A stretch of 64,000 bases of DNA from Streptomyces sp. SirexAA-E (GTDB taxonomy: Bacteria; Actinomycetota; Actinomycetes; Streptomycetales; Streptomycetaceae): assembly GCF_000177195.2 (NCBI RefSeq), contig NC_015953.1:5332001-5396000 (forward strand), written 5' to 3'. This document shows, piece after piece, positions 15,970 through 24,413 of the stretch. The position numbers and the translations under genes were made by a program. How positions within the stretch are numbered: the first letter of the stretch is position 1; each line of letters begins with the position of its first letter. The notes under the pieces were generated by a model. The model saw only the letters and a list, made by a program, of their open reading frames with translations, ran no database searches and was not told where the DNA came from.

Positions 15970-16806
15970 ATGGCGAACTACACCGCCGCCGACGTCAAGA
16001 AGCTCCGTGAGCTCACCGGCGCCGGCATGATGGACTGCAAGAAGGCGCTCGACGAGGCCGACGGCAGCGTCGACAAGGCCGTCGAGGCGCTCCGTATCAA
16101 GGGCCAGAAGGGCGTCGCCAAGCGCGAAGGCCGTTCCGCCGAGAACGGTGCCGTCGTCTCCCTGATCTCCGACGACAAGACGTCCGGCGTCCTGCTCGAG
16201 CTCAAGTGCGAGACGGACTTCGTCGCCAAGGGCGAGAAGTTCCAGACCGTCGCCAACACGCTCGCCGCGCACGTGGCCGCGACCTCCCCGGCCGACCTGG
16301 AGGCGCTGCTCGCCTCCGAGATCGAGGCCGGCAAGACCGTCCAGGCGTACGTGGACGAGGCCAACGCCAACCTCGGCGAGAAGATCGTCCTGGACCGCTT
16401 CGCGCAGTTCACCGGCGGTTACGTGGCCGCGTACATGCACCGCACGATGCCCGACCTCCCGCCGCAGGTCGGCGTCCTCGTCCAGCTGGACAAGGAGAAC
16501 GCCGAGGTCGCCAAGGACGTCGCGCAGCACATCGCCGCCTTCGCCCCGAAGTACCTCAGCCGCGACGAGGTCCCGGCCGAGACGGTCGAGAACGAGCGCC
16601 GTGTCGCCGAGGCCACCTCGCGTGAGGAGGGCAAGCCCGAGGCCGCCCTCCCGAAGATCGTCGAGGGTCGCGTCAACGGCTTCTTCAAGGACGTCGTCGT
16701 CGTCGAGCAGGCCTTCGCCAAGGACAACAAGAAGTCGGTCCAGAAGGTCCTGGACGAGGCCGGAGTCAGCCTGACGCGCTTCGCGCGCATCAAGGTCGGC
16801 ATCTGA
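15970..16806 (+). CDS. tsf: Elongation factor Ts
   Basis: A 278-residue guanine-nucleotide exchange factor for EF-Tu. The N-terminal UBA-like module contains VKKLRELTGAGMMDCKKALDEADGSVDKAVEALRIKG, and the core dimer-like domains contain LLELKCETDFVAKGEKF, the TDFVA motif that inserts into EF-Tu. The C-terminus ends FARIKVGI. The ATG at 15970 has a weak upstream GAGAGAA. It is separated from rpsB by a hairpin, so it may also have its own promoter. Confidence 0.97.
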   Translation: MANYTAADVKKLRELTGAGMMDCKKALDEADGSVDKAVEALRIKGQKGVAKREGRSAENGAVVSLISDDKTSGVLLELKCETDFVAKGEKFQTVANTLAAHVAATSPADLEALLASEIEAGKTVQAYVDEANANLGEKIVLDRFAQFTGGYVAAYMHRTMPDLPPQVGVLVQLDKENAEVAKDVAQHIAAFAPKYLSRDEVPAETVENERRVAEATSREEGKPEAALPKIVEGRVNGFFKDVVVVEQAFAKDNKKSVQKVLDEAGVSLTRFARIKVGI

Positions 16807-16825
16807 GTCCGTCCGCGAACAACGG

Positions 16826-16843
16826 CAGACCCGATAGGGTCTG
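16826..16843 (+). promoter_or_regulatory. Small hairpin containing a -10-like TAGGGT upstream of pyrH
   Basis: CAGACCC (16826-16832) pairs with GGGTCTG (16837-16843) around GATA. The 3' arm includes TAGGGT (16835-16840), a good streptomycete -10 hexamer, so this may be both the end of the tsf transcript and the pyrH promoter. Confidence 0.45.
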
Positions 16844-16892
16844 GTGCAGTCGTCGGCCGCACCATGCCGGACGACCGCAGATCTGACGAGGA

Positions 16893-16934
16893 GGCCATTG
16901 CCACTGAGGGACGACAGACCCATCGGCAATGGCC
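16893..16934 (+). promoter_or_regulatory. Hairpin in the pyrH leader (possible attenuator)
   Basis: GGCCATTGCC (16893-16902) pairs perfectly with GGCAATGGCC (16925-16934) around a 22-nt loop, followed immediately by TTCTTC. It ends 16 nt before the GAGGAG ribosome-binding site of pyrH. The shape is that of an intrinsic terminator or attenuator; the ligand or signal, if any, is unknown. Confidence 0.55.
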
Positions 16935-16963
16935 TTCTTCGTATGTGCACGAGGAGAATCTCC

Positions 16964-17740
16964 ATGAACAACGGCGCGGACGCCACCCAGGGTGACCACA
17001 AGCGCGACGACGGCAAGGTGTCCGGACGCTTCATGCTGAAGCTGTCCGGCGAGGCGTTCGCCGGTGGCGGAGGTCTGGGCGTCGACCCCGACGTCGTACA
17101 CGCCATCGCCCGCGAGATCGCCGCGGTCGTACGCGACGGTGCCGAGATCGCGATCGTCATCGGCGGCGGCAACTTCTTCCGCGGCGCCGAGCTCCAGCAG
17201 CGCGGGATGGACCGGGCGCGGTCCGACTACATGGGCATGCTCGGCACCGTCATGAACTGCCTGGCGCTCCAGGACTTCCTGGAGAAGGAAGGCATCGACT
17301 CACGCGTCCAGACCGCCATCACCATGGGCCAGGTCGCGGAGCCCTACATCCCGCTCCGTGCCGTGCGGCACCTGGAGAAGGGGCGCGTCGTGATCTTCGG
17401 CGCCGGCATGGGGATGCCGTACTTCTCCACCGACACCACCGCCGCACAGCGTGCCCTGGAGATCGACGCCGAGGCGCTGCTCATGGGGAAGAACGGGGTG
17501 GACGGCGTCTACGACTCCGACCCGCGGACCAACCCCGCGGCGGTGAAGTTCGACGCGCTGGAGTACGGCGAGGTGATCGCCCGCGACCTCAAGGTCGCCG
17601 ACGCCACCGCCATCACGCTCTGCCGTGACAACGAACTGCCGATCCTCGTCTTCGAGCTGACGGCGGAGGGCAATATCGCCCGCGCGGTCAAGGGTGAGAA
17701 GATCGGCACGCTGGTGAGCGACGAGAGCACCCGGGCCTGA
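16964..17740 (+). CDS. pyrH: UMP kinase
   Basis: A 258-residue amino-acid-kinase-fold enzyme that phosphorylates UMP to UDP with ATP. The glycine-rich segments GRFMLKLSGEAFAGGGGLGVD and IVIGGGNFFRGAELQQRGMDRARSDYMGMLGTVMNCLALQD are characteristic, as is the C-terminal GVDGVYDSDPRTNPAAVKFD. I chose the ATG at 16964 behind GAGGAG (16951-16956); the frame stays open upstream, but that sequence contains the leader hairpins and is not UMP-kinase-like. The family is allosterically controlled by GTP and UTP. Confidence 0.96.
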   Translation: MNNGADATQGDHKRDDGKVSGRFMLKLSGEAFAGGGGLGVDPDVVHAIAREIAAVVRDGAEIAIVIGGGNFFRGAELQQRGMDRARSDYMGMLGTVMNCLALQDFLEKEGIDSRVQTAITMGQVAEPYIPLRAVRHLEKGRVVIFGAGMGMPYFSTDTTAAQRALEIDAEALLMGKNGVDGVYDSDPRTNPAAVKFDALEYGEVIARDLKVADATAITLCRDNELPILVFELTAEGNIARAVKGEKIGTLVSDESTRA

Positions 17741-17855
17741 CGGCCCACAGGATGGACAACGGCCTGCCGGTCGGACACCGTGCAGGTGAGGACGCGACGC
17801 AGGATCCGCAGGGCCCGACGATGCCGGGCCCACCCAAGACACGCAGGAGCACGTG

Positions 17856-18413
17856 GTGATCGAAGAAATCCTCCTCGAGGCCGAGGAGAAGATGGAGAAG
17901 GCCGTCGTCGTCGCCAAAGAGGACTTTGCCGCGATCCGCACCGGCCGCGCGCACCCGGCGATGTTCAACAAGATCGTCGCCGACTACTACGGTGCGCTGA
18001 CCCCGATCAACCAGCTGGCCTCGTTCTCGGTCCCCGAGCCGCGCATGGCCGTGGTGACCCCGTTCGACAAGAGCGCGCTGCGCAACATCGAGCAGGCGAT
18101 CCGCGACTCCGACCTCGGCGTCAACCCGAGCAACGACGGCAACATCATCCGCGTGACGTTCCCCGAGCTCACGCAGGACCGCCGCAAGGAGTTCATCAAG
18201 GTCGCCAAGACCAAGGCCGAGGACTCCAAGATCTCGATCCGCTCCGTCCGCCGCAAGGCCAAGGAGTCGCTGGACAAGCTCGTCAAGGACAAGGAGTCCG
18301 GCGAGGACGAGGTCCGCCGTGCGGAGAAGGAGCTCGACGACACCACCGCGAAGTATGTGGCCCAGGTGGACGAGCTGCTGAAGCACAAGGAAGCCGAGCT
18401 GCTCGAAGTCTGA
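17856..18413 (+). CDS. frr: Ribosome recycling factor
   Basis: A 185-residue two-domain, tRNA-shaped protein that, with EF-G, splits the post-termination ribosome. Recognised from EEILLEAEEKMEKAVVVAKEDFAAIRTGRAHPAMF, FDKSALRNIEQAIRDSDLGVNPSNDGNIIRVTFPELTQDRRKEFIK and the C-terminal helix. There are adjacent GTG codons at 17853 and 17856; I take the second, 6 nt after AGGAG (17845-17849), which gives the family-standard N-terminus. The TGA overlaps the cdsA ATG (TGATG). Confidence 0.96.
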   Translation: MIEEILLEAEEKMEKAVVVAKEDFAAIRTGRAHPAMFNKIVADYYGALTPINQLASFSVPEPRMAVVTPFDKSALRNIEQAIRDSDLGVNPSNDGNIIRVTFPELTQDRRKEFIKVAKTKAEDSKISIRSVRRKAKESLDKLVKDKESGEDEVRRAEKELDDTTAKYVAQVDELLKHKEAELLEV

Positions 18414-19501
18414 TGAACGACTCCTCCTGGGGCGCCCCGCGGGGAGCCGGTTACCGGGGCGCGCCCGAGATGGGGGCCGCCCCGGCGGGTCCCGCCCACG
18501 ATGTGCACGGCGCCCAGCAGACTCGGCCCATGCCCATCGTGCCGGACCTTCCCGACGAAGGTAGAGACACCGACGACCGCGCCGACCGGAACAGGGACGC
18601 CGCGCACGTCAGCGGTCCCCTGTTCCGTGACGAGAAGCCGCAGGAGCCCATGTCCACCCCGTCCCCGCCGCCTCCGCCCCAGAAGAAGCGCGCGGGGCGT
18701 GACCTGCGCGCGGCCATAGGGGTCGGCGTCGGGCTCGGTGCCGTCGTCATCGGCTCGCTCTTCGTGGTGAAGGCCGTCTTCGTCGGTGTGGTCGTGGTGG
18801 CGGTGGTGGTCGGGCTCTGGGAGCTCACCTCCCGCCTCAAGGAGCGCAAGGGCATCGACGCCCCCCTCGTCCCGCTCGCCGTCGGCGGCGCCGCCATGGT
18901 GGTCGCCGGCTACGTGCGGGGTGCGGAGGGCGCCTGGATCGCCATGGCGCTCACCGCGCTCGCGGTGCTCGTCTGGCGGATGACACAGCCGCCCGCCGAC
19001 TACCTCAGGGATGTCACGGCGGGGGTCTTCGCCGTGTTCTACGTGCCATTCCTCGCCACGTTCGTCTCGATGATGCTCACCGCGGACGACGGCGCCTGGC
19101 GGGTGCTGACCTTCCTGCTGCTCACGGTGGTCAGCGACACCGGCGCGTACGCGGTGGGCTGGCGCTTCGGCACGCACAAGCTCGCCCCCCGCATCAGCCC
19201 CGGCAAGACGCGTGAGGGGCTGGTCGGCGCGCTGGCCTTCGCCATGGTGGCCGGCGCGCTGTGCATGCAGTTCCTGATCGACGACGGCAGCTGGTGGCAG
19301 GGGCTGCTGATGGGCCTGGCGGTGGCCGCCAGCGCCACCCTCGGCGACCTGGGCGAGTCCATGATCAAGCGCGACCTCGGCATCAAGGACATGGGCACGC
19401 TGCTGCCGGGGCACGGCGGCATCATGGACCGGCTCGACTCGCTGCTGCCCACGGCGCCGATCGTCTGGATCCTGCTCGTGGTCTTCGTCGGAGCCGGCTG
19501 A
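18413..19501 (+). CDS. cdsA: Phosphatidate cytidylyltransferase (CDP-diacylglycerol synthase)
   Basis: A 362-residue polytopic membrane enzyme that makes CDP-diacylglycerol from phosphatidate and CTP, the branch point to phosphatidylethanolamine, cardiolipin and phosphatidylinositol. The first 95 residues are hydrophilic, Pro/Asp-rich and probably cytoplasmic. About eight membrane segments follow. The CDS signature is complete near the C-terminus: SMIKRDLGIKDMGTLLPGHGG and IMDRLDSLL. It starts by TGATG overlap with frr and ends before a bidirectional terminator. Confidence 0.94.
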   Translation: MNDSSWGAPRGAGYRGAPEMGAAPAGPAHDVHGAQQTRPMPIVPDLPDEGRDTDDRADRNRDAAHVSGPLFRDEKPQEPMSTPSPPPPPQKKRAGRDLRAAIGVGVGLGAVVIGSLFVVKAVFVGVVVVAVVVGLWELTSRLKERKGIDAPLVPLAVGGAAMVVAGYVRGAEGAWIAMALTALAVLVWRMTQPPADYLRDVTAGVFAVFYVPFLATFVSMMLTADDGAWRVLTFLLLTVVSDTGAYAVGWRFGTHKLAPRISPGKTREGLVGALAFAMVAGALCMQFLIDDGSWWQGLLMGLAVAASATLGDLGESMIKRDLGIKDMGTLLPGHGGIMDRLDSLLPTAPIVWILLVVFVGAG

Positions 19502-19525
19502 CCCGCCGGTCCCGCACCGTCCCGT

Positions 19526-19562
19526 ACGAGGGCCTCCCGCTCCTGGAGCGGGAGGCCCTCGT
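19526..19562. terminator. Terminator after cdsA
   Basis: An uninterrupted inverted repeat of 18 bp per arm (ACGAGGGCCTCCCGCTCC and its complement, one base between) spans 19526-19562. It sits between convergent cdsA and the minus-strand DUF6243 gene and can serve both. Confidence 0.85.
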
Positions 19563-19641
19563 GGCATGGATCAGCACCCATGACCCGGGACGCGGGGGAC
19601 CGGCCGAGAGCCGGGCGCAACCCACCGCGTCCGGTACGGCG

Positions 19642-19678
19642 GCAGGGCCCGGACCGTGTGTCGCGGTCCGGGCCCTGC
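19642..19678. terminator. Terminator of the DUF6243 gene
   Basis: GCAGGGCCCGGACCG (19642-19656) pairs perfectly with CGGTCCGGGCCCTGC (19664-19678) around a 7-nt loop. It lies 31 nt past the stop codon of the minus-strand gene. Confidence 0.85.
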
Positions 19679-19708
19679 TCCGTACGGTGCCGCCCCGCGG
19701 CGGGCGCG

Positions 19709-19924
19709 TCAGCCGTGTGCGGCGTCGTCGCCCGCCTGCCCGGCGCCCTCGGCGGTGCCTGCCTTCTCGCGCATCTTGCGTACCAGCTCCGCCTTCTGCT
19801 CGGCCGCACCCTGGCGGTCGAGGTTGCGGTGCGGACCGTTGTTCTGCCGTTCGGCGCGGGACAGCCTCTTGCGCTGGCCGCCGCCCATTCCTACGGGGTT
19901 GTTGATGTTCTTGCTCACGGTCAC
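19709..19924 (-). CDS. DUF6243 family small basic protein
   Basis: A 71-residue, Lys/Arg/Gln-rich protein: MTVSKNINNPVGMGGGQRKR, then LSRAERQNNGPHRNLDRQGAAEQKAELVRKMREKAG. I recognise it as the DUF6243 family, common in Streptomyces and of unknown function. The start is a GTG at 19924 preceded by GGGAG; the frame is open further upstream, but the extra residues are not part of the family. It has no membrane segment. The NNGPHRNL core with its basic surroundings could bind nucleic acid, but this is a guess. It is transcribed alone and flanked by a strong terminator. Confidence 0.82.
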   Translation of the reverse strand: MTVSKNINNPVGMGGGQRKRLSRAERQNNGPHRNLDRQGAAEQKAELVRKMREKAGTAEGAGQAGDDAAHG

Positions 19925-20284
19925 GGGTTCTCCCGGTAATGAGGTGAAGTGATCTACGGATTCAGCGGTGGGGGACGGGAGGCGACGTCGAAGGGCGTCG
20001 GCAGGGGCCGTCACGCTCTCACTCGCACATCGGCGTCGGGGACGTTACCCGGTTCCGTCGCCCCCGCACACCCGCCGAGGTCGCCGCGGACAGCCGAGCG
20101 GCCCCTCCGCCGGCCGTGCGATCGGTCACGGACCGCGCGGCGGCCCTGGACCGTCCTGGGCCGTCGAAGAGGCGCCGACGTCGCCTGATGACGGCCGACG
20201 CGCCCGGTTCCCCCCGGTCCCCCGCCCCTTCCGAGCCGACGGAGGTCTCGACGACCTCGGCGTGTCTGTAACACTGGAGGAACC
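19925..20284. other. Intergenic region of 360 nt between divergent DUF6243 and rlmN genes
   Basis: I see no gene here. It must hold two divergent promoters. Just upstream of rlmN is an inverted repeat, GAGGTC (20242-20247) with GACCTC (20253-20258) around TCGAC, which could be an operator, and a perfect GGAGGAACC ribosome-binding site adjoining the ATG at 20285. Confidence 0.5.
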
Positions 20285-21391
20285 ATGCCTAAGCCCGGAG
20301 AACTCACTTTCGTCGCGCCCCGCGGAGCCAAGAAGCCCCCGCGCCACCTCGCCGACCTCACGCCCGACGAGCGCAAGGAGGCGGTCGCCGCGATCGGCGA
20401 GAAGCCGTTCCGCGCCAAGCAGCTGTCGCAGCACTACTTCGCGCGGTACGCGCACGACCCGGCCGAGTGGACCAACATCCCCGCCGGGTCGCGGGACAGG
20501 CTCGCCGAGGCGATGTTCCCCGACCTGATGTCCGTGGTGCGCCACATCAGCTGTGACGACGACACCACCCGCAAGACCCTCTGGAAGCTGCACGACGGGA
20601 CGCTCGTCGAGTCCGTCCTCATGCGGTACCCGTACCGGGTCACCATGTGCATCTCCTCCCAGGCCGGCTGCGGGATGAACTGCCCGTTCTGCGCGACCGG
20701 CCAGGCCGGCCTCGACCGCAACCTGTCCACCGCGGAGATCGTCCACCAGATCGTGGACGGCATGCGGGCCCTGCGCGACGGAGAGGTCCCCGGCGGACCG
20801 GCGCGGCTGTCCAACATCGTCTTCATGGGCATGGGCGAACCGCTGGCCAACTACAAGCGGGTCGTCGGGGCCATCCGCCGGCTGACCGACCCCGAGCCGG
20901 ACGGGCTCGGGCTCTCGCAGCGCGGCATCACGGTCTCCACGGTGGGCCTGGTCCCGGCCATGCTGCGCTTCGCCGACGAGGGGTTCAAGTGCCGCCTCGC
21001 CGTCTCGCTGCACGCCCCGGACGACGAGCTGCGCGACACCCTCGTCCCCGTGAACACACGCTGGAAGGTCCGGGAGGTCCTGGACGCGGCGTGGGAGTAC
21101 GCGGAGAAGTCCGGCCGGCGGATCTCCATCGAGTACGCGCTGATCCGCGACATCAACGACCAGGCCTGGCGGGGCGATCTGCTGGGCCGGCTGCTCAAGG
21201 GTAAGCGGGTGCACGTCAACCTCATCCCGCTGAACCCCACGCCCGGCTCCAAGTGGACCGCGTCGCGGCCCGAGGACGAGAAGGCGTTCGTCGAGGCGAT
21301 CGCGGCCCACGGCGTGCCGGTGACGGTCCGGGACACCCGCGGCCAGGAGATCGACGGCGCCTGCGGACAGCTGGCGGCAGCCGAGCGCTGA
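20285..21391 (+). CDS. rlmN: 23S rRNA/tRNA adenine-C2 methyltransferase RlmN
   Basis: A 368-residue radical-SAM enzyme that methylates C2 of A2503 in 23S rRNA and A37 in some tRNAs. The 4Fe-4S ligands are in CGMNCPFCATG (CxxxCxxC). Other motifs are SNIVFMGMGEPLANY, VSTVGLVPAMLRFADEG, LAVSLHAPDDELRDTLVPVN, and near the end VRDTRGQEIDGACGQL, which holds the second catalytic cysteine. The N-terminal accessory domain binds RNA. The ATG follows a textbook GGAGGA. It is monocistronic; the next transcript opens with a TPP riboswitch. Confidence 0.95.
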   Translation: MPKPGELTFVAPRGAKKPPRHLADLTPDERKEAVAAIGEKPFRAKQLSQHYFARYAHDPAEWTNIPAGSRDRLAEAMFPDLMSVVRHISCDDDTTRKTLWKLHDGTLVESVLMRYPYRVTMCISSQAGCGMNCPFCATGQAGLDRNLSTAEIVHQIVDGMRALRDGEVPGGPARLSNIVFMGMGEPLANYKRVVGAIRRLTDPEPDGLGLSQRGITVSTVGLVPAMLRFADEGFKCRLAVSLHAPDDELRDTLVPVNTRWKVREVLDAAWEYAEKSGRRISIEYALIRDINDQAWRGDLLGRLLKGKRVHVNLIPLNPTPGSKWTASRPEDEKAFVEAIAAHGVPVTVRDTRGQEIDGACGQLAAAER

Positions 21392-21475
21392 CAAGGGCGG
21401 ACCGGGGCGAAGCGATCCGGCCAACGAGACGCGTTCCGGCCGGTGTAGCCTGGCCGGGAAATCAACTTCATATTC

Positions 21476-21574
21476 CGACAGGGGAGCGCCACAGCGCTGA
21501 GAGTGCGGCACCAGGACAGGTCGTCCGCAGACCCTCTGAACCTCGCCCGGGTCATTCCGGGTAGGAAGTTCGGA
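21476..21574 (+). ncRNA. TPP riboswitch (THI element)
   Basis: The conserved thi-box core is present in order: GGGGAGC, then GCTGAGAGTGCGG, ACCCTCTGAACCT, and CGGGTCATTCCGGGTAGGAAG. These pair as the P1-P5 helices of the thiamin pyrophosphate aptamer. It lies directly upstream of a thiamine ABC transporter and should reduce its expression when TPP is abundant. A GC-rich hairpin at 21593-21621 is the likely expression platform. A TAGCCT at 21446-21451 could be the -10 element. Confidence 0.95.
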
Positions 21575-21592
21575 CCTTACTCAAGCTGTTGC

Positions 21593-21621
21593 GCCCTGCC
21601 CGCTCACCGAGCGGGCAGGGC
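21593..21621 (+). terminator. Expression-platform hairpin of the TPP riboswitch
   Basis: GCCCTGCCCGCTC (21593-21605) pairs perfectly with GAGCGGGCAGGGC (21609-21621) around ACC. It lies between the aptamer and the AGGAGGAATCAC ribosome-binding site of thiB and is 18-20 nt away from the aptamer. The stem does not include the ribosome-binding site, so transcription termination is more likely than translational control. Confidence 0.75.
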
Positions 21622-21655
21622 CGCGTCTCTTCCTGGTCATCCCAGGAGGAATCAC

Positions 21656-22741
21656 ATGAACACCACCACCAAGTGCGCGGCGACGGCACTCGCCGCCGCG
21701 CTCGGCGTCACCGTGCTGGCGGGCTGCGGCGACGACTCCGGCTCCACCGGTGCCGGCGGCTCCAAGACCGTCACCCTGGTGAGCCACGACTCCTTCGACG
21801 CCTCGGACGCCGTCCTCAAGGCGTTCACGAAGGAGACCGGCTACACGGTCAAGGTGCTCAAGAGCGGTGACGCGGGCGCCGCCCTGAACCAGGAGATCCT
21901 GACCAAGGGATCCCCGCGCGGCGACGTCTTCTTCGGCGTCGACAACACCCTGCTCTCCCGCGCCCTGGACAACGGGCTGTTCACGCCGTACGAGGCCAAG
22001 GGCCTCGACCGCGTCGCCGCCGACGTCCAGCTGGACGCGGACAAGCACCGGGTCACCCCGGTCGACACCGGCGACATCTGCGTCAACTACGACAAGAAGT
22101 ACTTCGCCGACAAGAAGCTCGACCCGCCGACGTCCTTCGACGACCTGCTGAAGCCGGCCTACAAGAACCTGCTCGTCACCGAGAACGCGGCGACCTCCTC
22201 GCCCGGCCTCGGCTTCCTCCTCGGCACCGTCGCCGCGCACGGCGACAGCGGCTACCAGGACTACTGGAAGAAGCTGAAGGCCAACGGCGTCAAGGTCGTC
22301 GACGGCTGGGAGCAGGCGTACAACGAGGAGTTCTCCGGCTCCGCGGGTGGGAAGAAGGCGGGCGGCGACCGGCCGCTCGTCGTCTCGTACGCCTCCAGCC
22401 CGCCCGTCGAGGTGCTGTACGCCGACCCGCAGCCCACCGAGGCGCCCACCGGTGTCGCCACCGGCACCTGCTTCCGCCAGATCGAGTTCGCCGGGCTGCT
22501 CGACGGCGCCGGGAACGAGGCGGGCGGCAAGGCGCTGCTGGACTTCCTGATCGGCAAGCGGTTCCAGGAGGACATGCCGCTGAAGATGTTCGTCAACCCG
22601 GTCGTGAAGGACGCGAAGCTGCCCGAGCTCTTCACGAAGTTCGGCGCCGAGTCCGAGAAGCCCGCGACGGTGGCCCCGGACAAGATCGCCGAGAACCGTG
22701 AGCAGTGGGTCCGGTCATGGTCCTCGATCGTCGTGAAGTAG
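21656..22741 (+). CDS. thiB: Thiamine ABC transporter, substrate-binding lipoprotein
   Basis: A 361-residue lipoprotein precursor. The signal peptide ends in the lipobox LAGC with Cys24 as the lipid anchor. The mature part begins TVTLVSHDSFDASDAVLKAFTKETGYTVKVLKSGDAGAALNQEI, the fold of ThiB/TbpA-type periplasmic binding proteins. The TPP riboswitch upstream makes thiamine, thiamine monophosphate or TPP the expected ligand. The ATG at 21656 follows AGGAGGAATCAC. The end overlaps the permease start by 25 nt. Confidence 0.93.
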   Translation: MNTTTKCAATALAAALGVTVLAGCGDDSGSTGAGGSKTVTLVSHDSFDASDAVLKAFTKETGYTVKVLKSGDAGAALNQEILTKGSPRGDVFFGVDNTLLSRALDNGLFTPYEAKGLDRVAADVQLDADKHRVTPVDTGDICVNYDKKYFADKKLDPPTSFDDLLKPAYKNLLVTENAATSSPGLGFLLGTVAAHGDSGYQDYWKKLKANGVKVVDGWEQAYNEEFSGSAGGKKAGGDRPLVVSYASSPPVEVLYADPQPTEAPTGVATGTCFRQIEFAGLLDGAGNEAGGKALLDFLIGKRFQEDMPLKMFVNPVVKDAKLPELFTKFGAESEKPATVAPDKIAENREQWVRSWSSIVVK

Positions 22742-24411
22742 CCACGCCCGCCGCACGGCGGGGCGGGCGGAGGGGCGGCGCGGTCCGGCTCGGCCTGATG
22801 GCCGTGCCCGTGGCCTTCTTCGCGCTGTTCTTCGCCTACCCCGTCGCGGCCATCGTCGGCCGCGGCCTGAAGGCGGACGGCGTCTGGCAGTTCGGCCGGA
22901 TCGGTGAGGTGCTGAGCCGGCCGGACCTCCAGGACGTCCTGTGGTTCACCACGTGGCAGGCGCTCGCCTCGACCGCGCTGACCCTGCTGATCGCGCTGCC
23001 GGGCGCCTACGTCTTCGCCCGCTTCGACTTCCCCGGCAAGCAACTGCTGCGAGCCGTCGTCACCGTGCCCTTCGTCCTGCCCACGGTCGTCGTCGGGACG
23101 GCGTTCCTGGCGCTGCTGGGCCGCGGGGGACTGCTCGACGACCTGTGGGGTGTCCGGCTGGACACCACGGTGTGGGCGATCCTGCTCGCGCACGTGTTCT
23201 TCAACTACGCGCTCGTCGTACGGACCGTCGGCGGCCTCTGGGCGCAGCTCGACCCGCGCCAGGAGGAGGCCGCCCGGGTGCTCGGCGCCGGCCGCCTGGC
23301 CGCCTGGCGGAGGGTGACCCTGCCCGCGCTCGCCCCGGCGGTGGCGGCCGCGGCCCTGATGGTCTTCCTCTTCACGTTCACCTCCTTCGGCGTCGTCCAG
23401 ATCCTGGGCGGCCCCTCCTACTCCACGCTCGAGGTGGAGATCTACCGGCAGACCGCCCAGCTGCTCGACCTGCCGACGGCCGCCGTGCTGACGCTGGTCC
23501 AGTTCGCCGCGGTCGGCGCGATCCTCGCCCTACACGCCTGGACCATACGGCGGCGGGAGACGGCGCTGCGGCTGGTCGATCCCTCGCAGACCTCCCGGCG
23601 GCCGCGCGGCGCCGGGCAGCGGGCCCTGCTCGGCGGGGTCCTGCTGACCGTCGCGCTGCTGGTCGTCCTGCCGCTCGGCGTCCTGGTGGAACGCTCCCTG
23701 GACACCTCCGGCGGGTACGGCCTCGGCTTCTACCGGGCCCTGCAGTCCGCCGACGCGGGCGGGTCCACCTTCCTGGTGCCGCCGCTGGAGGCCATCTGGA
23801 ACTCGCTGCGGTACGCGCTGGCCGCGACCGCCATCGCCCTGGTGATCGGCGGACTGGCCGCCGCCGCCCTCACCCGGCGGGCCGGCCGGCTGGTGCGCGG
23901 GTTCGACGCGCTGCTGATGCTGCCGCTCGGGGTGTCCGCGGTGACCGTCGGCTTCGGTTTCCTCATCACGCTCGACAAGCCCCCGCTGGACCTGCGGACG
24001 AGCTGGATCCTCGTACCGCTCGCCCAGGCGCTGGTCGGCGTCCCCTTCGTCGTACGGACCATGCTGCCGGTGCTGCGCGCCGTGGACGAACGGCTGCGGG
24101 AGGCAGCCGCCGTGCTCGGGGCGTCGCCGCTGCGCGCCTGGCGCGAGGTGGACCTGCCGCTGGTGCGTCGGGCGCTGCTGGTCGCGGCGGGCTTCGCGTT
24201 CGCCGTCTCGCTGGGCGAGTTCGGCGCGACCGTGTTCATCGCGCGGCCCGACAACCCCACGCTCCCGGTCGCGGTGGCGCGGCTGCTCGGGCGGTCCGGG
24301 GAGCTCAACTACGGCCAGGCGATGGCCCTCAGCACGATCCTGATGCTCGTCTGCGCGGTGTCGCTGCTGCTGCTCGAACGAATCCGCACCGACCGATCCG
24401 GGGAGTTCTGA
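22717..24411 (+). CDS. thiP: Thiamine ABC transporter, fused permease
   Basis: A 564-residue membrane protein with about 12 transmembrane segments. It is two ABC permease units in tandem, typical of ThiP. Each unit has an EAA loop that contacts the ATPase: EEAARVLGAGRLAAWRRVTLPALAP in the first half and REAAAVLGASPLRAWREVDLPL in the second. I chose the ATG at 22717 inside thiB; an in-frame GTG at 22705 is also possible. It ends 2 nt before thiQ, so the three genes are one operon. Confidence 0.93.
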   Translation: MVLDRREVATPAARRGGRRGGAVRLGLMAVPVAFFALFFAYPVAAIVGRGLKADGVWQFGRIGEVLSRPDLQDVLWFTTWQALASTALTLLIALPGAYVFARFDFPGKQLLRAVVTVPFVLPTVVVGTAFLALLGRGGLLDDLWGVRLDTTVWAILLAHVFFNYALVVRTVGGLWAQLDPRQEEAARVLGAGRLAAWRRVTLPALAPAVAAAALMVFLFTFTSFGVVQILGGPSYSTLEVEIYRQTAQLLDLPTAAVLTLVQFAAVGAILALHAWTIRRRETALRLVDPSQTSRRPRGAGQRALLGGVLLTVALLVVLPLGVLVERSLDTSGGYGLGFYRALQSADAGGSTFLVPPLEAIWNSLRYALAATAIALVIGGLAAAALTRRAGRLVRGFDALLMLPLGVSAVTVGFGFLITLDKPPLDLRTSWILVPLAQALVGVPFVVRTMLPVLRAVDERLREAAAVLGASPLRAWREVDLPLVRRALLVAAGFAFAVSLGEFGATVFIARPDNPTLPVAVARLLGRSGELNYGQAMALSTILMLVCAVSLLLLERIRTDRSGEF

Positions 24412-24413
24412 GA

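Noticed and set aside
16864..16995. A 43-codon leader ORF (ATG 16864) running through the pyrH attenuator-like hairpin
   Set aside because: It uses codons rare in this genome (AGA, TCT, ATT, TAT, AAT) and shows no GC bias at third positions, so it is probably not translated. It overlaps pyrH in another frame.
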